Assembly (NCBI GenBank): GCA_900199555.1
Contig: FZQZ01000004.1
Coordinates: forward strand, 62,001-126,000
Direction of reading: 5' to 3'
Origin: Prevotellaceae bacterium MN60
Lineage (GTDB): Bacteria > Bacteroidota > Bacteroidia > Bacteroidales > Bacteroidaceae
DNA: 64,000 nucleotides
In this document: piece by piece, positions 10,350 through 21,861 of the stretch
How positions within the stretch are numbered: position 1 is the first letter of the stretch
How the letters are laid out: each line of letters begins with the position of its first letter
Program-made: the position numbers and the translations under genes
The notes under the pieces: generated by a model
Databases searched by the model: none
What the model was told of the DNA's origin: nothing
Seen by the model: the letters and a program-made list of their open reading frames with translations, nothing else

Positions 10350-12002
10350 ATGAATAAGATTTTTAGAAACGGTCTCTTGATGTTGGCTGCAGGAGCTCTT
10401 GTGGTGTCTTGTGCTGACTATAATGATCTTGGTGGTTTCAAAGCAGATCCAGATCCTTCTTTCGTCGAGCCCTACAAGAACTTGGCTCCCGTAAAGTCAT
10501 ACCTTAATAGCGAGAAGTATCCTAACATGTCTTTGGGTACAATGATTAAGGTGGCGGATTTCAATAAGCAGGAGCGTCCTCATGCTGCGGCTATGACCAA
10601 CTTCCATAGTGTGGCATTTGGTACAGACTTGATGTCAGGCAAGATTGTCAACGAGAAAGGTATTATGAACTTCCTTGATATGATGGATTTGTTAAAACAT
10701 GCCGAGGAAATCAATGCCAATATCTATGGTAGCCCAATTGTTGCCAATGCAAATCAGGCCGACGCATGGCTGAAATATCTGACTTCTCCGATAGAAATAC
10801 CGGTAGACTATGTTGAAGGAAAGAGTGTAAACTTCAACGAGATGGAAACTGGTGCATACACTGATGGAGAAGGAAAGACTGCTTCTATCGTAAATTACGA
10901 TAATCAGAATGCGTTGAAAATCAATAGTAATACAAGCGTTCGTATTATTGAAGGTTTCGATGTAGATCCATTGGCTAAATACACTATTACATTCTATGCA
11001 AAAGCCGACAAAGATGCTACTTTTAATGTTGTCTTCTCTGGCAAGAAAGTTGATGGAACTGTTGACGGAAAGTGGCAGATCAAGAAGGGTAATTGGAATA
11101 AGGTTGTTGTAGAAAGTCAGAGCGCAGAAGATGCGACTGAGGGCTATTTGAGAATAGAGAATACTCGTACAACTCATGTCTATATCCAAAAGGTACAGGT
11201 TGGTTACTATCCAGACAACCATCGTCCACAGACTGATGTTGAGAAGAGTGACACTATCAAGTATGCACTCAACACTTGGTGCGATGCATTTATGAAATAT
11301 AATGAAGGTCGTATCAAGGTCTTTGATCTGATTGATGAGCCAATTGATTCGAAGGCAACGCTGGGTAATGGAATGTATGATTTGAAGCACGCAGCTGAAG
11401 ACAATATCTTCTGGCAAGATATCTTGGGTAGCGAGAACTATGCTCCAGCCGTATCTAAGGTTGCTAGTGAGGCTTATGAGAAGTATCAGGGTGATCCTAC
11501 TCAGTTGAAGTTCTTTATCAGCGAGAAGGACCTTGATGATTCAAAGAAGTTGGAAAGCCTGATGTACTGGATAAACATCTGGACTGCTAAGGGCGCTAAG
11601 ATTGATGGCATCAATGCCAAGTTGAATCTCAGTTATAGTGAGGATGCAGATATCCAAGCAGCTAATGAGGCTACTGTGGTTACTTTCTTAGAAAACTTGG
11701 CTGCAACAGGCAAGTTGATTCGCCTTTCTAATTTCGATATCAAGTATGTGGATGCTGAAGGTGCAAGTGTAACAGCAGCAACTATTACAGACGCACAACG
11801 CCAGAAGTTAGCAGACTATTATGCTTTCGTTATCAAGAGCTATATGAACAAGATTCCTAATGCACAGCAGGCTGGTATTTGTAAAGGCAATATGGCTGAT
11901 ACAGCTGATCCTGTAGGTCTTTGGTCTATTGATAGTGAGAGTAAGGATTGGGTACGTACTGCTACCTATAAAGCATTCTGTGACGCTCTGAGCGGAGAAT
12001 AA
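10350..12002 (+). CDS. GH10-fold surface lipoprotein with inserted CBM and degenerate active site; probable xylan-binding pseudoenzyme
   Basis: 550 residues from the ATG at 10350 (an ATG lies two codons upstream). Lipobox VVSC. A GH10 framework can be traced: FHSVAFGTD (enzymes: FNSITAEND), then an insert of about 150 residues (roughly 150-290) resembling a CBM4/22 jelly roll, then VFDLIDEP (enzymes: WDVVNE), LKFFISEKD (LFYNDYN), GAKIDGINAK and IRLSNFDI (IHVTELDI). The acid/base Glu is kept (codon 11337-11339), but the nucleophile Glu is Asn (codon 11730-11732), and the HCLxWHSQ loop and the conserved subsite -1 residues are lost. The CBM-in-GH10 architecture and the position match Xyn10C, which is an active surface xylanase in related species. 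Inference: this homologue binds xylan at the cell surface rather than cutting it. Confidence 0.82.
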   Translation: MNKIFRNGLLMLAAGALVVSCADYNDLGGFKADPDPSFVEPYKNLAPVKSYLNSEKYPNMSLGTMIKVADFNKQERPHAAAMTNFHSVAFGTDLMSGKIVNEKGIMNFLDMMDLLKHAEEINANIYGSPIVANANQADAWLKYLTSPIEIPVDYVEGKSVNFNEMETGAYTDGEGKTASIVNYDNQNALKINSNTSVRIIEGFDVDPLAKYTITFYAKADKDATFNVVFSGKKVDGTVDGKWQIKKGNWNKVVVESQSAEDATEGYLRIENTRTTHVYIQKVQVGYYPDNHRPQTDVEKSDTIKYALNTWCDAFMKYNEGRIKVFDLIDEPIDSKATLGNGMYDLKHAAEDNIFWQDILGSENYAPAVSKVASEAYEKYQGDPTQLKFFISEKDLDDSKKLESLMYWINIWTAKGAKIDGINAKLNLSYSEDADIQAANEATVVTFLENLAATGKLIRLSNFDIKYVDAEGASVTAATITDAQRQKLADYYAFVIKSYMNKIPNAQQAGICKGNMADTADPVGLWSIDSESKDWVRTATYKAFCDALSGE

Positions 12003-12012
12003 ACTACTAACA

Positions 12013-12063
12013 GGTGACTGCCAGTGAATACGAAAGCAAACTTTGGTTTTGCTGGCAGTTACC
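12013..12063. repeat. Long inverted repeat downstream of the transport operon
   Basis: GGTGACTGCCAG (12013-12024) pairs with CTGGCAGTTACC (12052-12063) with one G-U pair, and GCAAA/TTTGC extends pairing within the loop. An A-run, not a T-run, follows, so it is not a classical + strand terminator. It could be a 3' stabilising hairpin or processing site separating the transporter mRNA from the next gene. The rest of 12064-12140 is very A/T-rich with no clear TAnnTTTG box; TATCTTTT at 12106-12113 is the nearest match. Confidence 0.55.
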
Positions 12064-12140
12064 TCTAAAAAAAGAAATAACATAATTATATTTTATATTA
12101 TTATTTATCTTTTATTATTAATCTAAAATTATTTCTATTT

Positions 12141-14375
12141 ATGAAGAAATTATTTACACTTGTTGCTCTCTTGGCAGTGTTCTTGGGAGCAAAAGCACAG
12201 CAGTGGGAAGAGGTCTATTCAATAGACTACTCAACCTACAGTGGTTTTCCATTCTATGTAATGGGTTATGTACCTGAGTGGTTTGATGGCGTAATGGTCG
12301 ACGAGGGTAATGGTTACAAATGTATCAAAGTGGATGATGCTGAGGAACCTGGTGACCATATCGTTAAAACAAACGATGGTACTCAGTACTATAGAGTAGA
12401 AAATGCTTCTAGCGATTTCCACCAGTATTTTATCGCTGATGGTATTGATTGCGTATTGGACGATAGTTATAAGGTTGTCGCACAGGTTAAGGCTTCTCAG
12501 GCTGTTACAATCAACGTCAACATGGGTTGGGGTTGGTCTAATGGCGAGCAGGCTAGTGCTTCAGTAAGCATCCCAGCTGCAAGCGACTTCCAGACTGTAG
12601 AATGGGAATATAGCGGTATCGGTGGTACTCGTTGTAATCTCGTTGCACAGCAGCAGACAACAACACAGATTGAATGGAAGAGCCTGAAGGTTTATCACCA
12701 GAAGGGTAATGAGCGTCCTGTTACTTGGCAGGAGTGGCTCACCAGCGATGGTAAGCCTGTTGTCGTTGGAGAAAAGGTACAGGATATTGCTACTTGGAGA
12801 GGTAACGCCGAGACTCCATGGACTGCAGAGCAGAAGGAAACTAAGTTTAATGATCAGGAAAAGAACTTCTTGATTTGTGCTTGGTCTAAGGAGAAGGGTG
12901 TAAACATGAATGAGAACGATGGCTGGGATCCATTCCCCGCTAGCATTGAAGAAGATCCCGATGATCCTACTAACCACGTATTTGTATGCCATGGTCAGCC
13001 TGCAACCTCTGAAGGTGATGCTTCTAAATGGGATAACCAGTTCTGGATTGAGTCTCCAAGCTCTTGGAAGGAAGGTACAACGATTAAGGTTCACTTCCGT
13101 TATAGATGTAATCAGGAGAGCGTAAAGACCGCTACTCAGATTCACAAGCAGAACCCATCTGATTACCTCCACTATGAGGCTATTGGTGACGTTACTTTCA
13201 CCAATCAGTGGCAGGACTTTGACAAGACCATCTCATTTAATGGTTCACAGAATGGCGGTTGGTCTATCGCATTCAACTTGAATGATGTTGACAAGTCTGC
13301 TATCGACTTCTATTTCGATGATCTCTCTTGGCAGACCATGAAACTTGACGAGGGCTTCTTCGTTGCTTCTGCAAACTCTGATAAGGGCATTGAGTATGTA
13401 TTCGATACCGCTACAGAATTTGTAACTGATCCTAATGATCCTACTGTTGTTGTTGCAACTGTTGGTACAGAGGGTAAGGAAGATACATGGGTAAATGAGG
13501 TTATGATCTCTACTGTTCGTGGTAATACTGCAGCTTTCAAGGGTGCAACTATTAAACTTACTAGCTCTGCTACTGATGGCGACTGGTTGGACTACACTGA
13601 GGCAAGTCTTGCAAAGATTAAGCTCCCTGCTGCTGGTGTATGGAAGATTTCTATTGCTCCAGAGGATAAGCAAATCTGCTTCGATAAGATTGAAGGTGAG
13701 GAAGAAAAAGCACCAGTTGATATTATAACTAATCCTTCTGTAGTAACTGTAAATGCTCTTGAAAGAGATTGGCTCTCTGCTGGCCAGGATGGTAATCCTC
13801 GTGAAGATGAGGTTGGAACAGGTGAAGCTTGGGACAACCAGTTCTGGATTGTTGCTAACCGCGTTCTTGATGCTGGTGAAGAGACAGTTGTTGAGTTTGA
13901 CTATGTAGCAACTAAGGAAGCAAAGGCCACTACACAGTCTCACAAAGGACTTGGTGGTTATATCCACTATGTAGCTATTGGTGATGTAAACTTCACTACT
14001 GAGGAGAAGCATTTCACATATGATTTCACTATTCCTGCAGAATGTGCTGGTAAGGATATGAATTCTATCGCATTTAACTTGGCTGAGATCAAGGATGCTA
14101 ACGACTATACCTTCAAGAACTTTAAGTGGTACCTGAAGAATAGCGAGGAAGGTAAAACTACTGAGAACTTGATTAATGCAGAAGGTGGCAAAAACTTTGG
14201 CTTCAAGATTGTAGGTGGACAGGCTCAATACGTTGAGGATCCTGCTTCTGCTATCAACAATGTAGTTACCAATAAGACTGCTTCTAACGTAACTTACAAC
14301 CTCGCTGGTCAGCGCGTTTCTAAGGACTTCAAGGGTATCGTTGTTAAGGACGGTAAGAAGTTCATGAATAAGTAA
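12141..14375 (+). CDS. Secreted multi-module protein of unknown function, probably carbohydrate-binding, with C-terminal sorting tail
   Basis: 744 residues; signal peptide 1-19 ending GAKA-Q. I recognise no catalytic family. Two clearly related modules begin WDNQFWI at W297 and W564 and share IHYVAIGDV/LHYEAIGDV, a following FT strand, and SIAFNL near their ends, suggesting jelly-roll CBM4/9-like folds. A third, more divergent copy may lie at about residues 20-195 (GWGWSNG..., VEWEYSGIGG). The last about 35 residues (YNLAGQRVSKDFKGIVVKDG) match the C-terminal tail type seen on several enzymes here and resemble a type IX secretion signal. The gene stands alone between a hairpin and a terminator, downstream of the binding proteins and upstream of the esterase/GH115 unit, which suggests a secreted xylan-binding role. 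Function is inference. Confidence 0.72.
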   Translation: MKKLFTLVALLAVFLGAKAQQWEEVYSIDYSTYSGFPFYVMGYVPEWFDGVMVDEGNGYKCIKVDDAEEPGDHIVKTNDGTQYYRVENASSDFHQYFIADGIDCVLDDSYKVVAQVKASQAVTINVNMGWGWSNGEQASASVSIPAASDFQTVEWEYSGIGGTRCNLVAQQQTTTQIEWKSLKVYHQKGNERPVTWQEWLTSDGKPVVVGEKVQDIATWRGNAETPWTAEQKETKFNDQEKNFLICAWSKEKGVNMNENDGWDPFPASIEEDPDDPTNHVFVCHGQPATSEGDASKWDNQFWIESPSSWKEGTTIKVHFRYRCNQESVKTATQIHKQNPSDYLHYEAIGDVTFTNQWQDFDKTISFNGSQNGGWSIAFNLNDVDKSAIDFYFDDLSWQTMKLDEGFFVASANSDKGIEYVFDTATEFVTDPNDPTVVVATVGTEGKEDTWVNEVMISTVRGNTAAFKGATIKLTSSATDGDWLDYTEASLAKIKLPAAGVWKISIAPEDKQICFDKIEGEEEKAPVDIITNPSVVTVNALERDWLSAGQDGNPREDEVGTGEAWDNQFWIVANRVLDAGEETVVEFDYVATKEAKATTQSHKGLGGYIHYVAIGDVNFTTEEKHFTYDFTIPAECAGKDMNSIAFNLAEIKDANDYTFKNFKWYLKNSEEGKTTENLINAEGGKNFGFKIVGGQAQYVEDPASAINNVVTNKTASNVTYNLAGQRVSKDFKGIVVKDGKKFMNK

Positions 14376-14377
14376 GC

Positions 14378-14401
14378 GAAAAGCAAGCGAGCTTGCTTTT
14401 C
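14378..14401 (+). terminator. Perfect hairpin just after the stop codon of the 12141 gene
   Basis: GAAAAGCAAGC (14378-14388) and GCTTGCTTTTC (14391-14401) form an 11-bp perfect stem with a 2-base loop, 3 bases after the stop. No long T-run follows. It may act as a 3' end stabiliser together with the true terminator about 70 bases downstream. Confidence 0.5.
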
Positions 14402-14473
14402 CGAACGAGAATGAACTCGACAATAGTTCAAGTTCGTGAGTTCGAAAAGAAAGCTTAGAAGATAAATAAATTC

Positions 14474-14525
14474 ATCGTGCGTCACGTTTCAGCGTTAAGC
14501 TGGATGTGGCGCACGATTCTTTTTT
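14474..14525 (+). terminator. Rho-independent terminator
   Basis: ATCGTGCGTCAC (14474-14485) pairs with GTGGCGCACGAT (14506-14517) with one G-U pair; an inner CAGC/GCTG stem closes the loop; TCTTTTTT follows. This ends the 12141 transcript. It is part of the 345-base gap 14376-14720, which holds two hairpins, a weak interrupted inverted repeat (14402-14444), this terminator and the promoter region of the next unit. Confidence 0.85.
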
Positions 14526-14555
14526 CGTTAAAGAAACATAAGCTAAATTATTTGA

Positions 14556-16694
<2,139 letters not shown>

Positions 16695-16740
16695 GAAGTC
16701 AAGATACTGAAGATAATAGTCAGTAGAAAAGAAGATAAGA

Positions 16741-19215
16741 ATGCGCATTAAGACGATATTATTAGGACTTCTCGCGGCATTGCCATTAAGTGCTGCCGAT
16801 CGATTTGTCACCTTTACACCGCAGAGTGGGGCTCTCTCACTCTGCGGTGCTACCATTGGTTATAGTACCAATGAGCCCAAGGGCGTGCAGATAGCTGCCG
16901 CAAGTTTGCAAGAAGACTTTACTCGTGTCATGGGATTCAGTCCTGTGAAGGCTGATAAGCCTACTATCCTCATCGGAACAGTGGGTTGCAATAGTCGTAT
17001 TGACCAGTTGGTGAAGCAGAAGGTCCTTAAAGACCTAAAGGGTAAACGTGAGAAATACATCATCACTACCGTAGATGGTCAGATAGTGATAGCCGGTAGT
17101 GACCGTCGCGGTACTATCTATGGTATCTATGAGTTGGCTGAACAGATGGGTGTGTCACCATGGTATTGGTGGATGGATGTGCCTGTAGAGAAGCACGACT
17201 ATGTAGGTGTGATGCCGGGTAACTATACCGATGGAGAGCCTGCTGTGGAGTTTCGTGGTCTGTTCCTGAATGACGAAGCCCCCTGTCTTACCTCATGGGT
17301 AAAGAATACGTTTGGTACTGATTATGGAGACCATCGTCTCTATGCTAAAGTCTTTGAACTGATTCTTCGTCTTCGCGGTAATATGCTGTGGCCCGCCATG
17401 TGGGGATGGGCATTCTATGCTGATGACCCTGAGAATTCGAAAACAGCCGATGATATGGGTGTCATCATGGGTACCTCTCACCATGAGCCGATGGCTCGTA
17501 ACCATCAAGAGTATGCGCGCAAGCGTGGAGAGTGGGGACCTTGGAACTATGATAAGAACCCAGAGAAGCTTGACCAGTTCTTCCGTGAGGGTATCGAGCG
17601 CATGAAAGGTACTGAGGATATGGTGACCATCGGTATGCGTGGCGATGGTGACGAAGCAATGAGTGCTGAGGCCGATACCAAGTTGCTGCAGCGTATCGTT
17701 GAGAATCAGCGTAAGATTATCAAGGAGGTTACGGGTAAGCCTGCCAATAAGACGACTCAGGTGTGGGCATTGTATAAAGAAGTGCTCGACTACTATGATG
17801 CCGGTATGCGTGTGCCCGACGATGTTCTGATTCTGTTGTGTGATGATAACTGGGGAAATGTACGCCGAGTACCGAATGCACAAGAACGCAAGCATCCTGG
17901 TGGATGGGGCCTCTACTACCATGTGGACTATGTGGGAGCACCTCGTAATAGCAAGTGGCTTAATGTGACTCAGACACAACAGATGTTTGAACAGCTCTCT
18001 TTGGCATATGACCATGGTATACAGCGTATGTGGATTCTGAATGTGGGTGACTTGAAACCCATGGAATATCCGATCCAACTCTTCATGGATATGGCTTGGA
18101 ATCCTAAGGAATATACCCAGCAGAATGTCAAAGAGCATACTACCCGCTTCTTCAGTACGGTACTCGGAAGTCGTATAGCCGATGAGGCTGCCGACATATA
18201 TAACCGCAACTGTCAGTATATGGCTCGTGTGACACCGGAAATGCTTGATGCACATACCTATAATGTGGCTACTGGTGAGTGGAAACAAGTGGCTGACGAC
18301 TATGCTCGTCTGGAGTTGCGTGCGCTTCGCTTGCTATCAGAGATACCTGAGGCGGCTCGTGATGCCTATCGTCAGAGCATACTATTCCCTGTACAGGCAA
18401 TGGCAAACCTCTATGATATGTACTATGCGCAAGCCATGAATCATCATCTTGCGAGTGTTGGCATGCCCGACGCAAATATATGGGCTGCACGTGTGAAAGA
18501 CTGCTTCCGTCGTGATTCACTGCTCTGTCATGACTATAACAAAGTGATGGCTGGTGGTAAATGGGATGGCATGATGACACAAAAACATATCGGTTATAGA
18601 AGCTGGAACGATAATTTCCGTAGCGATATGCTGCCAAGAACCGTCGCTGTTCCTGCTACTACTACAACGGGTGGCTACACCTTTACTGCCACCAATGGTT
18701 ATGTCTCTATGGAGGCAGAGCACTTCTATAGCAGTCAGGCTGCTAATGGTACGGAGTGGAGCATCTATCCAGACTATGGACGTACACGTAGTGCAGTAGC
18801 ACTGACACCTTATACAAAACCTGTTGACGGTGCTTCGTTGACCTATCGCTTCGCACTGCCAGACCATACACCTGCGCAGGTTACTGTCCATGTGGTAGTG
18901 AAATCTACATTGGACTATCTGAATGTCGGCGGTCATGAATATACTGTCAGTATAGATGGCGCTGAACCACAAATTATTAACTTCAACAAAACATTGGTGG
19001 ATCGTCAACCTTATATGTACTCTGAATTTTATCCTGCTGTGGCTCGTCGTATCGTGGAGAAAACCATTACGTTGCCGATTCAGCAGAAAGATGTTCATGA
19101 ACTGACCATTGTGCCGCGTCATCCTGGCATCGTCTTTGAAAAGATTGTCATTGACTGTGGTGGCTATCAGTCGCAGTACTTGTTCGGTAACGAATCTCCT
19201 GTAAAACGTAACTAA
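16741..19215 (+). CDS. GH115 xylan alpha-1,2-(4-O-methyl)glucuronidase
   Basis: 824 residues; signal peptide about 1-19. GH115 features include IYGIYELAEQMGVSPWYWWMDVP, VEFRGLFLNDEAPCL, RLRGNMLWPAMWGWAFYADD, MGTSHHEPMARN, TIGMRGDGDEAMS, and LCDDNWGNVRRVPN followed by GWGLYYHVDYVGAPRNSKW. The C-terminal region from about residue 640 (YVSMEAEHFYSS onward) is the beta-sandwich end domain. GH115 enzymes remove glucuronic or 4-O-methylglucuronic acid from internal as well as terminal xylose units. The gene follows the CE6-CE1 gene by 46 bases and precedes GH3 by 12 bases, in one operon. No lipobox or sorting tail is seen, so a periplasmic location is likely. Confidence 0.95.
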   Translation: MRIKTILLGLLAALPLSAADRFVTFTPQSGALSLCGATIGYSTNEPKGVQIAAASLQEDFTRVMGFSPVKADKPTILIGTVGCNSRIDQLVKQKVLKDLKGKREKYIITTVDGQIVIAGSDRRGTIYGIYELAEQMGVSPWYWWMDVPVEKHDYVGVMPGNYTDGEPAVEFRGLFLNDEAPCLTSWVKNTFGTDYGDHRLYAKVFELILRLRGNMLWPAMWGWAFYADDPENSKTADDMGVIMGTSHHEPMARNHQEYARKRGEWGPWNYDKNPEKLDQFFREGIERMKGTEDMVTIGMRGDGDEAMSAEADTKLLQRIVENQRKIIKEVTGKPANKTTQVWALYKEVLDYYDAGMRVPDDVLILLCDDNWGNVRRVPNAQERKHPGGWGLYYHVDYVGAPRNSKWLNVTQTQQMFEQLSLAYDHGIQRMWILNVGDLKPMEYPIQLFMDMAWNPKEYTQQNVKEHTTRFFSTVLGSRIADEAADIYNRNCQYMARVTPEMLDAHTYNVATGEWKQVADDYARLELRALRLLSEIPEAARDAYRQSILFPVQAMANLYDMYYAQAMNHHLASVGMPDANIWAARVKDCFRRDSLLCHDYNKVMAGGKWDGMMTQKHIGYRSWNDNFRSDMLPRTVAVPATTTTGGYTFTATNGYVSMEAEHFYSSQAANGTEWSIYPDYGRTRSAVALTPYTKPVDGASLTYRFALPDHTPAQVTVHVVVKSTLDYLNVGGHEYTVSIDGAEPQIINFNKTLVDRQPYMYSEFYPAVARRIVEKTITLPIQQKDVHELTIVPRHPGIVFEKIVIDCGGYQSQYLFGNESPVKRN

Positions 19216-19227
19216 ACTAACCCGAAT

Positions 19228-21819
19228 ATGCGTAGACTATTCCTTTTCCTTGCTGTATCGTGTGGCCTAACGGCCACCGCTCAGCCACTACCTTACAAGA
19301 ATCCTCAGTTGACAGCGCATGAACGTGCTGTCGACTTGTGTGGTCGACTGACCTTAGAAGAGAAAGCCAAGTTGATGCTTGACGAGAGCCCGGCAATTCC
19401 CCGCTTGGGTATTAAGAAGTTCTTCTGGTGGAGTGAGGCCTTGCATGGTGCTGCTAATATGGGGAATGTAACCGTATTCCCGGAGCCTGTGGCTATGGCT
19501 TCATCGTTTAATCCTGCATTGTTATATAAATGCTTCGATGTGGCCTCTACCGAATTTCGTGCTCAATACAACCATCGTCTTTATGACCTCGGTGGAGAGG
19601 ATATGAAGATGCGTAGTCTGTCGGTATGGACTCCTAATGTTAATATCTTCCGTGACCCACGATGGGGTAGAGGACAAGAGACTTATGGTGAGGATCCTTA
19701 CCTGACAAGTGTGATGGGTGATGCCGTTGTGCGTGGCTTGCAGGGTGATCCACTAATTGGGGAAACTGGTCAGCACAAGTATCGTAAGTTGTGGGCTTGT
19801 GCTAAGCACTATGCCGTACATAGTGGTCCTGAATATACACGTCACTCTGCCAATCTGACTAACGTACCTGTGCGTGACTTCTGGGAAACCTACATGCCTG
19901 CATTTAAGCATTTGGTCACTAAGAGCGATGTGCGTGAGGTGATGTGTGCTTATCAGCGTTTGGATGATGATCCATGTTGTGGCTCTAATCGTTTGTTGCA
20001 ACAGATTCTGCGCGACGAATGGGGCTTTAAGTACCTAGTAGTAAGTGACTGTGGTGCTATCAGCGACTTCTACGATTCTCATAAGTCATCATCATCACCT
20101 GTGACTGCTTCTGCCAAGGCAACACTGGCAGGAACTGATGTGGAGTGTGGTTATGGTTATGCCTATCGCAGCATACCAGAGGCCGTGCGTCGTGGATTGA
20201 TAACGGAAGCAGAGGTGGATAAGCATGTCATCCGATTGCTTGAAGGACGTTTTGACTTAGGTGAGATGGACGATCCTTCACTGGTAGAGTGGTCAAAGAT
20301 TCCTTATTCTGCCATGTCAACGAAGGCTTCTGCCAACCTTTCTTTGGATATGGCTCGCCAGACAATCGTTCTGTTGCAGAATAAAAATAATATCCTGCCA
20401 CTGAAGAAGAATGCGGAAAAAATCGCGGTTATTGGTCCTAATGCCCATAATGAGCCGATGATGTGGGGAAACTATAATGGTACGCCCAATCATACCGTGA
20501 CCATCCTCGATGGTATCAAGAAGAAACAAAAGAAGCTGGTGTATATGCCAGGTTGTGACCTGACTTACGACAAAGTAATGGAGTGTCACATGGCTACAGA
20601 GTGTGTGGCTCCTGATGGAAAGAAAGGTTTGAAAGGTACTTTCTGGACGAATACGAAGATGGAAGGCAAACCTTTCACAACAGAATACTATACACAACCA
20701 TTGGCTGTGACTACCAATGGTATGCATGTATTTGCTGCTAATCTGCCTATCGAAGACTTCTCGGCAAAGTATGAGACCACCTTTACACCGAAAGAGGCTG
20801 GTGAATATGTACTGAATGTAGAAGGAACGGGACAGTTCTCTGTATTTGTTAATGGAGAGCGCAAGGCTTCTCATCGAATCTGGCGTTCAACTCCTACCCG
20901 TACTGTGTTGCAGGCTACTGCCGGTCAGCAATTTAAGATTGAGGTGCAATTTCAAACGGTGAAGACATGGGGTGCAGGCATGAAAATCAACATTGCTCGT
21001 GAACTGCCTATCAATTATCAGCAGACCATCGCTCAACTGAAAGGTATTGATAAGGTTATCTTTGTGGGCGGTATTGCTCCAAGCTTAGAAGGTGAGGAAA
21101 TGCCTGTGGATATTGAAGGCTTTAAGGGTGGTGATCGTACCAATATTGAACTTCCTAAGGTGCAGCGCGACTTCCTGAAGGCTCTGAAAGCAGCTGGTAA
21201 ACAAGTTATCTATGTCAATTGCTCTGGTTCAGCCATAGCCTTGTTGCCAGAAACTGAGAATTGTGATGCTATCGTACAGGCGTGGTATCCAGGACAGGAA
21301 GGTGGCACAGCTGTTGCTGACGTGCTGTTTGGTGACTACAATCCCTGTGGAAAGTTGCCTATTACCTTCTATAAGAGTACGAGCCAGTTGCCTGACTACG
21401 AAGACTATTCTATGAAGGGGCGTACCTATCGTTATTTCAATGATGCCTTATTCCCATTTGGCTATGGACAGAGCTATACTACATTTGAGGTGGGCGAGGC
21501 TACCGCTACTGTAGATGGTGACGATATCACCATTAACACAACGGTAAAGAATACTGGTAAGCGTGATGGTACGGAGATCGTACAGGTGTATATTCGCAAT
21601 ACTGCCGATGCTGATGGCCCTTTGAAGACCCTGCGTGCATTCCAGCGTGTTGACGTAAAGGCAGGACAAACTGCTCAGACTGAATTACAAATGAACCGTG
21701 AGAGCTTCGAATGTTGGGATGCAGAAACCAATACGATGCGTGTGATGCCTGGTACCTATGAGGTGCTCTATGGTAATAGCTCGCAGAACTTGAAACGTAT
21801 GACACTCAAAATACAATAA
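19228..21819 (+). CDS. GH3 beta-xylosidase-type enzyme with PA14 insert
   Basis: 863 residues; signal peptide MRRLFLFLAVSCGLTATA. The GH3 N-terminal barrel contains FWWSEALHGAANMG, SVWTPNVNIFRDPRWGRGQETYGEDP and the nucleophile Asp274 in VVSDCGAI. The second GH3 domain is interrupted at about residues 465-600 by a PA14-like insert (GTFWTNTKMEG..., EYVLNVEGTGQFSVFVNGE). A fibronectin-III-like domain ends the protein (DGTEIVQVYIRN). The EALHG/GRGQETYGEDP signatures are those of the xylan beta-xylosidase branch of GH3. It would release xylose from xylooligosaccharides in the periplasm. Co-transcribed with GH115 upstream. Confidence 0.93.
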   Translation: MRRLFLFLAVSCGLTATAQPLPYKNPQLTAHERAVDLCGRLTLEEKAKLMLDESPAIPRLGIKKFFWWSEALHGAANMGNVTVFPEPVAMASSFNPALLYKCFDVASTEFRAQYNHRLYDLGGEDMKMRSLSVWTPNVNIFRDPRWGRGQETYGEDPYLTSVMGDAVVRGLQGDPLIGETGQHKYRKLWACAKHYAVHSGPEYTRHSANLTNVPVRDFWETYMPAFKHLVTKSDVREVMCAYQRLDDDPCCGSNRLLQQILRDEWGFKYLVVSDCGAISDFYDSHKSSSSPVTASAKATLAGTDVECGYGYAYRSIPEAVRRGLITEAEVDKHVIRLLEGRFDLGEMDDPSLVEWSKIPYSAMSTKASANLSLDMARQTIVLLQNKNNILPLKKNAEKIAVIGPNAHNEPMMWGNYNGTPNHTVTILDGIKKKQKKLVYMPGCDLTYDKVMECHMATECVAPDGKKGLKGTFWTNTKMEGKPFTTEYYTQPLAVTTNGMHVFAANLPIEDFSAKYETTFTPKEAGEYVLNVEGTGQFSVFVNGERKASHRIWRSTPTRTVLQATAGQQFKIEVQFQTVKTWGAGMKINIARELPINYQQTIAQLKGIDKVIFVGGIAPSLEGEEMPVDIEGFKGGDRTNIELPKVQRDFLKALKAAGKQVIYVNCSGSAIALLPETENCDAIVQAWYPGQEGGTAVADVLFGDYNPCGKLPITFYKSTSQLPDYEDYSMKGRTYRYFNDALFPFGYGQSYTTFEVGEATATVDGDDITINTTVKNTGKRDGTEIVQVYIRNTADADGPLKTLRAFQRVDVKAGQTAQTELQMNRESFECWDAETNTMRVMPGTYEVLYGNSSQNLKRMTLKIQ

Positions 21820-21861
21820 CATTTATTACATACAATTATTAACACACAAAACAAAAAATCC

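Noticed and set aside
10692-11417. Minus-strand open frame (241 codons) opposite the GH10-like lipoprotein
   Set aside because: It is a shadow of a clearly coding + strand gene with conserved GH10-like blocks.
12013-12063. Rho-independent terminator after the transport operon
   Set aside because: The hairpin is convincing but is followed by A residues, not T; it is listed as an inverted repeat only.
13245-14423. Long minus-strand open frame (392 codons) opposite the unknown secreted protein
   Set aside because: Its composition (Ser/Leu/Ile/Arg runs) is what antisense of a codon-biased gene gives; there is no signal, start context or recognisable domain, and it crosses a terminator hairpin.
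17293-18288. Minus-strand open frame (331 codons) opposite GH115
   Set aside because: GH115 coding is secure on the + strand; the antisense product is His/Ile-rich without any domain.
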